This document shows, in pieces, positions 21,023-31,521 of a stretch of DNA of 64,000 nucleotides. The notes under the pieces were generated by a model that had not been told where the DNA came from, did not search any database, and saw nothing but the letters and a program-made list of their open reading frames with translations. The stretch is taken from NCBI GenBank assembly GCA_963678705.1, contig OY783203.1, forward strand, positions 18,086,535 through 18,150,534, given 5' to 3'. This stretch comes from Panorpa germanica. Taxonomy: Eukaryota > Arthropoda > Insecta > Mecoptera > Panorpidae. The position numbers and the translations under genes are program-made. Positions within the stretch are counted from its first letter, which is position 1. Each line of letters starts with the position of its first letter.

Positions 21023-22384
21023 TAAAAAATAGAACATTATTAAATTAGGAACATTATAACTAGTAGATTGAAACGCTATTAATTGTTTGTGAAGCATGTT
21101 TAATTTGTTCAAAAATAGTAACACAAAGGGGGCTCTCCTAGGGGAGGAAGGGGTGGGGGGGCGTGTGCGGTGATGGTATTCTATACTGATGTCAATAGAT
21201 ACGTATTATTAAACTCGTAATTCAAGCAAACTTTACTATTAAAGAAAGTTTTACAATAATGCGTTGTATGTGTATGTAGTATGTTGTGTAATAGACTGCT
21301 ACTGCTCTCTAGTCGGTTCTTCTTCTTATTGTTAGGTGTCTTGTTATGATTATTATGCTGACGTGCACGCTTAAGGCAATGACGTCACAGTTACATGAAA
21401 TTTACCCTAACATTATACACAATAGATTCAAAATTTGTTGTAATTATATTAGATGGAAACAGGGGCGTAACTAATTATATTCAAGTGGGAAAATAAATCG
21501 GATCTGGCAGTGAAATATCTTACTTTCTATCTCAACTCTAAACTCCCACAATTAAGCAATTTTGGGTGCGTTTTCTACTGCATAAGAACATTAACATCTT
21601 GCGATCAATGTACTGTTATAGAGACGCCATTTTCAATGAGAGGAAGAAAAATAGGGGGCGAGGACCCAATCCGTTCTACCATCAGTGAAAACCAACAATT
21701 GTAAAATAATTTTAAAAATATTAAGTAGGTGAATCACTTAAAAATAACACCATGAAAATTGTCAACTTAGTAGGAGATCGTCGGCGATAGAGGTACTTTT
21801 TAATAAATATATAATGAAAATTAAGTAGTAAAATTTTAAGTTTATTTTTAATTTTTTTTTTAAATTTGATTTCCAAAGATTATTACAATCTGTCTTGTTT
21901 AGAGGACATTCAGTAATAAGTATGTAAATTATAAGAGTCTTGCGCGGGATGTGTTCATCGACTCATCTCTCACTTTCAATAGATCCTAGGATCTGATTAG
22001 GTGGTACTTTTTTTAGTCTGTGTACTACCGAATTATTGGACATAGAGAGCTGGCCAAATTCTTTGGATGTTCAAGTATTCTCTCTTTGCAGGCTTTGGTT
22101 CTAAGCATTATTTCTTCATTAATCGTAGGTATATCCAGATCCCGATGTATTATATTATTAGGTATTAGACAATCCTTAGCATTTTAGACTGAAATCTTTG
22201 GATTGTTTCAATATTAGAGGTAGATGCAGTACCCCGTAGTTAAATACCATATGACCATACTGGTTCAAGTATGGATTTGTGAAGCAGGAGTTTGTTTTCA
22301 GTGCTCAGTTGCTCAATTCCGTCGTAGCAGCGAGTACATCTTCCGCAGTTTTTATTTATTCAATTTATTTAGCGTCGACATATT
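21023..22384. other. No gene; G-rich tract and isolated hAT-like end
   Basis: A purine/G-rich tract lies at 21130-21165. ACAGGGGCGTAACTA near 21460 resembles a hAT left terminus without a partner. The SINE-tail-like string TTAGTAGGAGATCGTCGGCGATAG lies at 21758-21790. Frames 21510-21704 and 22224-22457 show no motif; the latter runs into a SINE. Confidence 0.45.
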
Positions 22385-22572
22385 TAGCATTTATTGTGTC
22401 GACCCTCATATGTGCGAACTGCACTGCTGCCTAAAATGTTTGCCATTATGTACATAATACATTAAAGTTCATAACCAACCAAACCCGGAAAATATAATTC
22501 TGATTAGGGGCCGAGCTCGAAGATGCAGCAGTCTGATATCATCATTGTTCTCACCTACCGTATCGTCTATGT
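22385..22572 (-). mobile_element. tRNA-derived SINE copy, diverged
   Basis: It contains CTGCCTAAAATGTTTGCCATTATGTACATAAT, CCAACCAAACCCGGAAAATATAATTCTG and a degraded head (GAGCTCGAAGATGCAGCAGTCTGATATCATCATTGTTCTCACC). Box B is mutated. Confidence 0.7.
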
Positions 22573-22639
22573 TTAAATATTAAAAATCACTATAACTATA
22601 GTAATTCTTATTTGAATCTACAGACATGTTTGTTATAAA

Positions 22640-22910
22640 ACCTTGGCAGCCCTTGTCAAAGTCAAACTGTCTTTGACAAGGGTAATCACGACTTAGCAGA
22701 GACCTTGTTAAATAACTAAGTTTTATTAATTTCTTTTAGTAAATATTTTTTTTTCTAAAGCAGGTTGAAAAAATTTGTTCGAAATATGAAAGCTTCCGAC
22801 GTATTAAGTTGCATGTCGCGCTAGTCTAGACGTGTTATACAACTTCTTACAACAAATGTTGGATGTCGCATGTTTAAGTCGCACGTATGTGTACGATACT
22901 TAAGACATCA
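22640..22910. repeat. Family E half-element
   Basis: It matches the right half of the complete family-E element (46915-47141): AAACTGTCTTTGACA, CCTTGTTAA.TAACT.AGTTTTATTA, AAAGCAGGTTGAA, TTCGAAATATGAAAGCTTCCGACGTATTAA and ATGTTGGATGTCGCATGTTTAAG. A 10-bp inverted pair CCCTTGTCAAAG/CTTTGACAAGGG lies at 22652-22682. Confidence 0.65.
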
Positions 22911-23451
22911 ACTAAGAACATCGACAATTCGGATTTAGGCTCAAACCAGGCACCATACATTAGAATAAGACATTCTAATTAATATTAATTATGTAATAAC
23001 ATTTGACTAATAAATATTTTTGAATTTGATATTTCTCACAGTGCATTATCGGATATTAGCCGACGTTAAATAAAATAAATAAAAAGATACACGGTTTTAA
23101 GAACAATTTCTAAACAGGTTCAGTATAATTTTCTAGTGGGTGGTGTCTACTTTATATCTACGTTCTACGTTTCTGACACTATAAGTCTACGATGGGAAAT
23201 TGTTTTCGACGATGATGTGAATTTATGTTAAAATATTTTCCCCTCAGACTATATCGACCTAGTAAAGTACTTTTAAAATTATCCCCCATGGAGTTTCTAT
23301 AAACATAGTATATTTAAGAGTTTCTCGTCATATTTTTGTAAATATTTATTTTTCGAACCCCTTTTTTACTACCCTACGCCTCATTGTCGTAAAATTATAT
23401 AATGTTAAGCTATAGAAAATATATCTTTTAAAAATAAAAGCTTAAGCCTCA
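22911..23451. other. No gene; SINE-tail-like string at 23045-23090
   Basis: GATATTAGCCGACGTTAAATAAAATAAATAAAAAG resembles a sense SINE 3' end with its (ATAA)n tail. The rest is unassigned. Confidence 0.45.
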
Positions 23452-23891
23452 TTCCCACTCACTGTTTTGATATTTAATTTACGTTTTACGATTAAATATT
23501 TTAATCTAGATTTCAGGTTTTCAGAATAGGTATTCCTTGTCACATAGGTAATTTTGACAGTTCGACAGTTAGACAAAATTGAATGTGGAATAAATAAAAT
23601 TGCTGTTTTTAATAACAATTAGTAATATAAAGTGTTCTTACTTCTCTATTTATGACAAACTGATATTGAACTTCTTTTAAAAATAAATCCTCCTACATTT
23701 TGAAAGATTGTCACATTTTGGAGGTTATCATATAATATAGTTCTTTTTAATTTAGTATTTGTACAGGGAAGTAGTATTTATTTTTAGTATTAGTAGTTAT
23801 TTTAGTATTTGTACAGGGAATGACTACGCATAATGCAATACAATTTTAATTAAATACAAAATTAAAACAGTGAATGGGAATGATACTTTAA
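23452..23891. mobile_element. TTAA-flanked MITE, copy B (both ends present)
   Basis: The left end is TTAAGCCTCATTCCCACTCACTGTTTTGATATTTAATTTACG. The right end, reverse-complemented, is TTAAAGTATCATTCCCATTCACTGTTTTAATTTTGTATTTAATT. TTAA bounds both sides, as in piggyBac and Kolobok insertions. No transposase is present. An internal tandem duplication of TTAGTATTTGTACAGGGAA (about 23752 and 23801) is unique to this copy. Confidence 0.78.
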
Positions 23892-24326
23892 TTTTTACAA
23901 TTTTTACATCTACTATGTAGTTAATTAAATTATCTGAATTTTTAATTTTCTCTGACGTAGCCAATTAGCTATTTAAATTGCAATTAAGATATTACGTAAT
24001 AAAGATTCCTTTGTGTCTTTCGGTAAGTGACTGATACTCGTATATACTCGTATTATAATTACTATATGAAAGTAAAAGCTTTTAACGCTCAGTTTGGAAA
24101 GGATTTTACCATGTCCATTAGCAGCTAATTATATTCATTTTCTGTTTATATGTACAAGTCGAGTACATGGGTATACTAATACTGAATTTTAATTATATAT
24201 AAATTACAATTTAATTTGTTTATTATTTATAATGGGATCGTCTCATGCCAAGCAATCGATTTTGTCGTTTATTTTTGTGTTTTCAATTTCTAGTGGTTTT
24301 TTGTTACTAATAAATAAATGGTACAC

Positions 24327-24576
24327 ATACGTGCGACTTACTCGACCCTTTTGTTCGAGATCACATTTAAAACCGTCCTTTCTTTAGATGTTCAGACTTC
24401 GTATTGAAACATTTTTGTTTTATAAAAATACTACCTTGAATTTATTAAAATAGCATAAGTAAGGGTTTTATTAGTGTCGCATGTTTATGTACACTCATGT
24501 CTAAATAATGTCAACTTATGAATGAAAATATATAAATGTTGGATGTCGCACCAATCTGTACGAGGCATTATGTACT
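24327..24576. mobile_element. Family E MITE, short form
   Basis: The left end GTACACATACGTGCGACTTA and the right end, reverse-complemented (GTACATAATGCCTCGTACAGATTGGTGCGACATCCAACATTT), share the family-E terminus. The interior (ACTACCTTGAATTTATTAAAATAGCATAAGTAAGGGTTTTATTAGTGTCG) is inverted relative to 46640-46780. Confidence 0.6.
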
Positions 24577-24592
24577 TTAGGTGTAGACTATA

Positions 24593-25035
24593 CAAGGTGT
24601 CCCAAAATTCAACGATAAGCGGGCAATAGAGGGTGATCCTGCTCATGACTACACATGAAAAAAATAAAAAAAAATTATCTCATTTTGTTTAGAAATTAGA
24701 AAAAGAAATTAAATTTTTTTGAAAATTGAAACACCTTAAGATGTTTTTAACTACCATGACCACAATTTTTTAAATATTTCTGATTTCTTTTTTGTATCGG
24801 CAACCTAAATAGCACTGCTATCCATAACAATCATTAAAACTCCCAGAATGTTAGTAGTTTTTACACAAAATTCAATCGAAATTACTTTTTTCCCTAAAAT
24901 GTATAAAGATTTTTACTTTCATACTTTACCACTTTAACTCATCGTGTAACTCATTTTTTTTTTTTTTTTTCTTGTGAAGTCATGAGCAGGACCACCTTTT
25001 GGTGCCGGCTTATCGTTGAATTTTTCGACACCCTG
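24593..25035. mobile_element. Family B MITE, complete
   Basis: The termini are CAAGGTGTCCCAAAATTCAACGATAAGCGGGCA and, reverse-complemented, CAGGGTGTCGAAAAATTCAACGATAAGCCGGCA. The inverted arms extend about 70 bp to CCTGCTCATGAC and A-rich linkers. TA flanks both ends (24591-24592, 25036-25037). TA target sites and CAGGGTGTCC-type termini suit the Tc1/mariner group. The copies at 3.3-4.0 and 16.9-17.4 kb carry extra internal sequence, and no transposase is visible in any. Confidence 0.78.
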
Positions 25036-25044
25036 TATGTTAAG

Positions 25045-25490
25045 AGATATTAACAATTAAAAAAGTCATTTTGCCTCTTTAATTATTAAAGGGATTCAAC
25101 GTTGTACACATTCCAATTGCAATGGACATCACAATCCTTGTGTAAGGTTACCAACCTTACAGCTCATAAATCTCTGCTATATGTATTTATATATAAAAAT
25201 ATCAAATATTATTTACATCTATTTCATGGAACAAACAAATTTCAATATTATGTCTACCTTAGCAGAGTTAAATAAAATAAAAACTTATTATTCTTTGACT
25301 TGACTTGATTATTTGACTACCAACAGTTACAGAACATTATCACAGCACTGACCTACTCAACAAATAACTCACGGTAAAATGCATTTCACGTCATACAAAT
25401 ATGGCCGACCATTTCTAGCGCTAAAACTACAATTCAAACTTTTAATTGCTATATCTCCGTCAATATTTAGATATTTAATAAAATAGAATG
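25045..25490. repeat. Dispersed repeat family F, copy 1
   Basis: It is inverted relative to 50270-50900: AGAGATATTAACAATTAAAA, CTTTAATTATTAAAGGGATTC, ATAACTCAC, CATACAAATATGGCCGACCATTTCTAGCGCTAAAACTACA and TAATTGCTATATCTCCGTCAA. Class unknown. Confidence 0.6.
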
Positions 25491-25553
25491 TGGCCCCCTC
25501 GGGCCTGGAAACCGTGTCATTCTTCCCGCTGTGCCACCCTGTTGTTACGTCAC
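25491..25553. repeat. Solo hAT-type terminus
   Basis: Reverse-complemented, it reads CAGTGACGTAACAACAGGGTGGCACAGCGGGAAGAATGACACGGTTTCCAGGCCCGAGGGGGCCAC, a typical hAT end beginning CAGTG.CGTAAC. No partner end was found, so it is a fragment. Confidence 0.5.
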
Positions 25554-25600
25554 TGTCAGTACTAGAGATGTAAAACTACTGTTACGTGTACAGTGTGAAA

Positions 25601-25843
25601 TCAAACTAAAAAAGGATTGAACGAGTCAAAAGGCAAATAGCATAACAGCTCGCTAATAACCACATATGACAAGAACGGTATTTGACACGTGTAACAATTT
25701 CCCGGTAATATTCCCTTTGTGTTGAACACAAAGGCTAAATTCGGCGTATTATTTAATGCAATAGTTTCCATTTCGAATTCAATTTGATTATTTAGTGACG
25801 TTTGACATAACTTTGTTACCATGTCATTAAATTCATAGAACAT
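25601..25843 (-). other. Open frame of 80 codons, unrecognised
   Basis: The frame has no motif I recognise and no flanking gene structure. It is reported only because it lies in otherwise unassigned sequence between two repeats; I think it is probably not a gene. Confidence 0.15.
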
Positions 25844-25884
25844 CCAGTAATCTCATTCCAGTAAACATTTTGGAGTTATGTCTA

Positions 25885-26335
25885 TACGACGATAATATTG
25901 AAGATATGTCATGAAACAATTCAATTTGATTTCACTCGTTCAAGAGAAATGTCAGTGATATGAACTACAAATGATAAAAACACTTCACATACCTCACTAC
26001 CGTACCAGTATTATATGAAGTCACAAATAAACCATTAAAGTGTAACAGAGACAGATATATCTTGTTTCTTTTTCTGTGATAACCTCGTAACATGAAGGTG
26101 GAATTTTATCTCTATTAAAATAAATATTTTAAAAATAAATAATTTTAATTTTATCAAATAATTTTATCTCTACTAAAATAAATAACAAATGTAAAAGAAA
26201 TAACAACTATATGTCCCATTAATTGTATGATGTAGGAAAGAGAAAGAATATTCTTATGAAAAAGTTCTGACAATTTTATTTTCATAGGTGACATCTATCG
26301 GAATTCTGAGTGAAAAAGAATTGTTTTCTTGACTG
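25885..26335. repeat. Dispersed repeat family G, copy 1
   Basis: It matches 49180-49430 and 49880-50005: TCATGAAACAATTCAATTTGATTTCACT, AAATGTCAGTGATATGA.CTACAA, TGTATGATGTAGGAAAGAGAAAGAATATTCTTATGAAAA and CATAGGTGACATCTATC. It is the uninterrupted version of the sequence into which an R1-like fragment inserted at 49.4 kb, so it shows the empty site. Confidence 0.7.
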
Positions 26336-27420
26336 GAACTGGGTTGGTTGGGAACTGGCTTTCCTTTATCAATTCTCGTTTAAATCTATGTATCTCGATA
26401 TAGTCTCGATATAGTCGTAGTCGATACATTTGTGTTTTTCTTATTCCAGCGTACAATTTTGAACTTTACTCCCCGTAGGTTCAGTTAAACCAGCTATTGT
26501 TTTTATTGTATAAATATTCAATAATGTTCACTTTATTGAAAACAGAACCAGAGATGTAATCCTTACTCCACATCGTTTTTATTCTATATTCTACATCCGC
26601 TTTCAGTTTTCAATCGCTTTAAGCAAAAGAAAAAAAGGGGAGTGAGTAAGACGTTCTTGTTTACAAAAGACAGTTATAATCCGTTTTTCTTTGAAGCTAT
26701 ATTTTACTGCATTTCCCAGGTTTCTTTTTACATACCTTAAAGGTATTTTTTATTTAAGATATATTTATAAAATGATATATTTTATATAATATTATAAATG
26801 GATAAAAATCTTGAGTACGACATTGCCATAAATAGAGAGTTGCTTTGAATTTCGCCCAGCTTATATTTACATGAGATGTACATTTTGTATATTTCACACG
26901 TCGTGAAACTGTATTTTTCTTTTGAAACGTATTGAGTTTAAGTTGCGCATCTTTCTCACGTTCCGTGTATATCTGTCTCTTTCTAGCACAATGTATTCTC
27001 CTGCTGTGAAGGTTTGACATTAAGAAAATAAATACGTCCGTTCGGACTGTAATACAGGCATCAAGACGAGTGGTGGTGGTGGTGATGGTGGAGGGGTGTC
27101 CGAGCTGAGAGAGAGAGGGTGCTTTATTTAGAATTGCTGGAAAATTCCGGGTTTAACGTTAGGGTTGGATTTTGCTGACTTATTAACAAAGAAAGTTACT
27201 AAGACCATAGTTAGTTCTAATCATGTTCTGCTGTCATTGCTACAGACGAGATCATTACAAGGTTGACAGCTCAATTCGACTGTAGATTTAGGTAGATAGA
27301 TGTAGTAGCCTGTAGTAACTGTCGGAAGGCATGAGCATGACTGTCATAAAACAGGAGCCACTGGTAAATGATATTTTATAATACAAGTATATCATAATGT
27401 TCGAACTGTATAATGTTTCA
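26336..27420. other. No gene recognised
   Basis: It includes a (GGT)n/(GGTGAT) short repeat at 27070-27092 and a GA run at 27107-27118. TATCTGTCTCTTTCTAGC at 26971-26988 also occurs inside the 50.5-kb MITE. The minus-strand frame 26754-27020 has no motif. Confidence 0.4.
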
Positions 27421-27480
27421 CAAAGCGTAGTAGTTAGTAAGGGCTAAGATAGCGGATTCGAATCCAACCCAACCCAAGAC
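27421..27480 (+). repeat. Possible tRNA-like (SINE head) fragment
   Basis: GCGTAGTAGTTAGTAAGGGCTAAGATAGCGGATTCGAATCCAACC contains a B-box-like GGATTCGAATCC preceded by a weak A-box-like stretch. No cloverleaf could be drawn by eye. It is unrelated to the main SINE family. Confidence 0.3.
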
Positions 27481-28162
27481 GCCGTTAAATGGAAAAATAA
27501 AATCAAGTCTAGGTTGTTGAGATTACGTCCTGGCTTTGGTAATACGTACAGCCGTTCGATGATAGTACTACATCTACAAAAGTAGATTGAAAACTATATA
27601 TTGTCACAAAACCAGTATATAATGAACTTCATCGGGAATTTATAATTTGAAAACGCTCACTCTAATTATTTTATTAAAATCTTTTTTTCCGTAACTTGGC
27701 AGGTATGTACTGAATTACTATGCTAAGTATGAGCAAAATCGGTCAACCAGTTTGTTTACAGCAGTTGTTGAATAAATCCAAAAAATTTATAAAATAATAG
27801 GCGTCGGTCATTAACCCCTCTCAAAAGCGTATTACTTTTTGGACACACCTTGTATGTAACAGTGTACTATCCCATTATCTGATTCAATATTCGGATAACT
27901 ATCAAATGCATCCAAACAAAACGTGTCGAATACTGTTTGAATTTCGAACATTGCTTTCGCCGTTATCGCAAAACATAGACGATCGATATAGTATAGAGAT
28001 CGAAGACTGTACTTTCAACAACAATTTGCAGATAGAAATCTTTTTCTAACACATCGGGGCTCGGGGTTGGTTCTGGCTGGTGTGCAATGTGGAGAGAATA
28101 GTGTCGAATTTAAGTTAGGTAGTACCCCAGGTTTATTCCAGTAAGGTTGGTAGTATATGCCA
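27481..28162. other. No gene recognised
   Basis: Unassigned. TTTGGACACACCTTGTATGTAA at 27838-27859 resembles a single CAGGGTGTCC-type MITE end. Confidence 0.4.
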
Positions 28163-28246
28163 TTGCGAGGCCCCGGGTAGCAGATCTTTGCGAGACCCCG
28201 GGGTGGCAAATTTTTGCGAGGCCTAGGGGCGGCAGATCTTTGCGAG
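28163..28246. repeat. GC-rich tandem repeat, ~29-bp unit
   Basis: There are about three units of the form TTTGCGAGGCCCCGGG(T/G)GCAGATC (28164-28190, 28191-28218, 28219-28246) with substitutions. It is strikingly GC-rich against the AT-rich background. The unit contains the GAGGCCCCGGGCGG string found in the hAT-type end at 28508. Confidence 0.65.
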
Positions 28247-28504
28247 GCACTTTTTCTTTGTATAATTTATCTAAATTGTAACTAAGTATTTTTTATGATA
28301 ATTGACGAGAAATAAAATTTTATATTGGAAGTTTTATAAAAATTAACAAGCACAAAGATGACAAATATTAATGATGATAATCTAAGGTACATGAGTGTCT
28401 TAAAAGATATACGCAGTGATTCTAGTAGGATTTCTAAAGAGCGAGGCGCGAGATTCAAATAAATATATAATAATGAATTTTTCTCCTTGAGTTGTTGTGC
28501 GCGA

Positions 28505-28562
28505 ATACGAGGCCCCGGGCGGTTGCCCTGTTTGCCACTACTAAGGCCGCCTCTGCCCTACA
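28505..28562. repeat. hAT-type right terminus
   Basis: Reverse-complemented, it reads GGGCAGAGGCGGCCTTAGTAGTGGCAAACAGGGCAACCGCCCGGGGCCTCG, close to the common hAT terminus CAGGGCCGGCCTTAG...GGGCAACCGCCC. The left partner was not found; the GC-rich tandem array to the left may be its internal part. Confidence 0.5.
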
Positions 28563-28841
28563 ATCAATATTTCTAAGAATCGTACGAATCTTATACGATT
28601 CGTGGCGATTAGTACGAATCTTGTCAAAATTGTTTGTGGGGTATATATATATATATATAGTTTGTTCTCACAGTCGACGAAAAACCAATTCGATTCTAAA
28701 TTATAGTCACCTTTAAAATTTTGTCGTTCTTCGGTCCGGACCCACGGGCCTAGACTTAATCTGTTGCTAGGAGAGAAACAAATAAGAATTTTCGGGGCGG
28801 CAAATTGTGGGTTTGTACACAGACCTCATTTAGACTAGTCA

Positions 28842-29035
28842 TGGTGAGGTTGCAATAATATATGACCAATAGCTGAAGAATTTTTAACGTCTAAACGAAC
28901 AAACGAATTAGTATTAAACAAGTAGTAAACAAGCATTGTAATACTTTCTTTGTTTAGACGGTAAAAATTCTATTGAATATTATTGTTTATTTGTTTAGAC
29001 GTTAGAAATTCTGAAGCTACTATTGGTTCACCTTA
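28842..29035. mobile_element. Short inverted-repeat MITE
   Basis: The left arm CCAATAGCTGAAGAATTTTTAACGTCTAAACGAACAAAC (from about 28864) and the right arm, reverse-complemented (CCAATAGTAGCTTCAGAATTTCTAACGTCTAAACAAATAAAC), pair. A third GTTTAGACGGTAAAAATTC block lies in the middle at 28950-28969. It abuts the foldback element to the right. Confidence 0.55.
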
Positions 29036-29058
29036 TATTAGACGTAAACAGTTCTTAA

Positions 29059-29589
29059 TAGTCCAAGATCACAGGACCGGCAGACATCACTTATTTTCTG
29101 ATGAACAAAATGTGTAAGATTGAGTAGTGTTAGTATGTACAATGATCGTATGTCTACCTGCTAACTTGACCAGTCGGTCATTTTCCAGGTATCAGGTAAT
29201 CAAGGTTTATGTCTCACTCTCTTTCATGCGCACGGATAATGCACTCTCGCTCCTACTCATAACGGAATTAAAATTGGGTCATGGGGATGTTTGGCCCCTT
29301 GGATCAATCTCTCCTCTGGTAAAACGTTTTAAAGCAGTTGTCTTGTAATACCTTGTATTACCTTGCAGACGCTTTAAAACTGACAAAAAAATTACTTAAA
29401 CTTACTTATTTTCTGATGATCCATTTTTATATATGTTAGCGAGACAACTGTTTTAAAACCTGGAAAATGGCCGCCTGGTTAAGTTAGCAGGTAGGCATAC
29501 GATCTTTGTATATACTAACACTACTCAATCTTACACATTTTGTTCATCAGAAAATAAGTGATGTCTGCCGGTCCTGGGATCTTGGACTA
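29059..29589. mobile_element. Foldback element with ~150-bp arms and 14-bp TSD
   Basis: The left arm starts TAGTCCAAGATCACAGGACCGGCAGACATC. The right arm, reverse-complemented, starts TAGTCCAAGATCCCAGGACCGGCAGACATC. Pairing continues for about 145 bp to GACC..TCGG(C)CATTTTCCAGGT. The perfect 14-bp direct repeat TAAACAGTTCTTAA flanks it (29045-29058, 29590-29603). The spacer (about 29205-29440) includes the frame 29127-29348, which begins in the arm and has no motif. The TSD is longer than for hAT, Mutator-like or Harbinger elements, so the superfamily is open. Confidence 0.85.
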
Positions 29590-29603
29590 TAAACAGTTCT
29601 TAA

Positions 29604-30071
29604 GAAAATGTTAAACACTAACTTGAACTATTTACTATTTTTTACTATTTGATTGTACTTGCAGCACACACACACACACATATACTCGACTCATTTTTAT
29701 TTGTCACATCTTAAATGCACAATAAATTGTTTTTCCTTTTATAAAGATTAATACATCTCTCTTAAGATTTTCCTCAAAGCTTTAATGTTGCTTTTCCGTA
29801 TTTAACAACGTAACTTGATATTTTTGTATAATAATAGAAAATTTGATACAAGAAATTGAATTCGTTTAAGACTATAATACCAATACTAAAAGGGAGATTA
29901 TTCAATATAAAAGCTTTACCTATAAAATAAATATGAATTTTGTACAGAAAATGCAAATTTATTAAGACAAAATGTTGGTTTAATTTAGGTAAAGCTATTC
30001 ATTTATTAATTTATGAGGGAATTTAATGAAATATTGATAAATTGTCAATTTTTGTAATAGAAGCTGTTTTT
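29604..30071. other. No gene; CA microsatellite
   Basis: A (CA)n run lies at 29665-29680. The minus-strand frame 29774-29956 is not supported. Confidence 0.5.
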
Positions 30072-30372
30072 TTTTTTGAATGCATCAATTTTCAATAGTT
30101 ATTGGTACTTAAAACAATATATACATTTATAAACATTTGTAATATATAATTTATAAATAGGAGTACGGGTATTTAAAATACAGATATTAAATTAGTTTCA
30201 TTGATAAAGTTAATAAGGACTTTGTCTGCTTTCAAATATCTGCTTATAGTATCCCGGGCATATTACAGTTTTGTCTTTGCGATGAGTACTTGGACTATGG
30301 AAGGGGAATATGCTTTACTGTTAGTTGGCTGTTACATTGTTCACATAAGTAACAATATTACAGATAGTAGTA
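30072..30372 (-). mobile_element. I-like LINE 3' fragment
   Basis: On the plus strand it runs from TTTGAATGCATCAATTTTCAATAGTTATTGGTACTTAAAACAATATATACATTTATAAACA. It continues through the C-terminal coding part (GACTTTGTCTGCTTTCAAATATCTGCTTATAG, GCTTTACTGTTAGTTGGCTGTTACATTGTTCACA). The antisense corresponds to the ICEHCNSPLMVKHIILRC region of the copy at 43.6 kb. It is 5'-truncated. Confidence 0.75.
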
Positions 30373-30879
30373 ACACTTTTGATTGTTAACTTATCTATGT
30401 AGTTGATAAAGAAAAACTCTTTTAAATATTTTTCTGAAGACAAATCGATTCTACGTCAAATTAATTACTACAGTTTACCAGCAATAGGTTCTAAATTGTA
30501 AGTAGGGCAGTAAGCAGGGCAGAAAATAGAAAACTATAACAAATGAAATACTTGCTAAGAATTTAAAATAACTCCGACAGCTCAGTAATTTATTAACGGA
30601 AGTGATCATTCGTCCATGCGGCGACTGGATGAACTACGCAGACAAGAAGGAGTTTCGGAGTGTGGTGAAAAAGGGAGAAGAACACCCCTGTTCTTAACAG
30701 TACGGACCAGGGGGTGGCCTAATTCGATTTCAGTTTCGGTTCTAAGATAATTTGCTTATGATCAAGTGATTTAATGGACTTTTTTAAAAGTACAGACATA
30801 CGAAAAATCTGTTAATTGTGATATTTTTTTAAATTTTGTGGTAATTATAACACGTTTTTGAATAAACCTCGTTTATCCT
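30373..30879. other. No gene recognised
   Basis: Unassigned; a somewhat GC-richer patch at 30600-30720 shows no motif. Confidence 0.4.
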
Positions 30880-31290
30880 CCTATATTATAATGTTCCAAG
30901 TGTATATTTATTTGTTTATATGTTTACGCGATTCGTATGGTGGCTAGAAAACGGGTTCATGTATATTTATGAAAATTTCCTATTTCGTAAGATTTCGTGT
31001 AACTTTTGTAGACTTTTGGCGGCATCGGATTTTCCCCTGAACTTCCTAAACCCGTAATTTTGGAAAAACTAAAAAAAATATTTTTACTTTTTGCTTTATA
31101 ACTTTGAATTCATAAAAGATAGAAGGTTGAAATATGGCATGTGTATTACGGTGTTTAATGCTAACATTTTTTGATAATTAGAAACTGAAAAATTGGAAAA
31201 GGAGGCGTTGAGAAAATTAGGAGGCCCGGTATGAAACTTTGAAGAAAACTAAAATTTTGGATTACATATTAATAAAATATGTTATACAGT
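30880..31290. repeat. Dispersed repeat family A, copy 3
   Basis: It starts TATTATAATGTTCCAAGTGTATATTTATTTG and runs through GACTTTTGGCGGCATCGGATTTTCCCC and GTGTATTACGGTGTTTAATG to GGATTACATATTAATAAAATATGTTAT. It is cut off there and joined to different sequence holding the 31279-31521 frame. Confidence 0.65.
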
Positions 31291-31521
31291 CAGTATTGGT
31301 CGATAAGAATGTCACAATATCTAAAAAAACCGGCTAGCAAGGAAAAGATGAGGCAAATTCAAAACCAGTGCTGGACGCAAATAAGTAGAAGCAAATTGAG
31401 ATTGATTAAGGAAAATACAAAAAGTGGGAAACTTCTTATCAGAGCAACAGACAATTCGAAAAAGCCATCTTCAGACTATGAACAGGAATTCGAGATTGAC
31501 GCATCAACACTTAATCAGTAA
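31279..31521 (+). CDS. Unrecognised lysine-rich open frame, probably TE remnant
   Basis: The predicted 80-residue product is rich in Lys, Arg, Gln and Asn (KKPASKEKMRQIQNQCWTQI ... KLRLIKENTKSGKLLIRATD). Its first codons fall in family A. After the stop, codons in the same frame continue to read as polar sequence (TVQQLLDANNSPLSTNN), which suggests the frame is the surviving end of a longer, broken coding region such as a retroelement ORF1. No zinc knuckle or other diagnostic motif is present, so the identity is unknown. Confidence 0.3.
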   Translation: MLYSQYWSIRMSQYLKKPASKEKMRQIQNQCWTQISRSKLRLIKENTKSGKLLIRATDNSKKPSSDYEQEFEIDASTLNQ

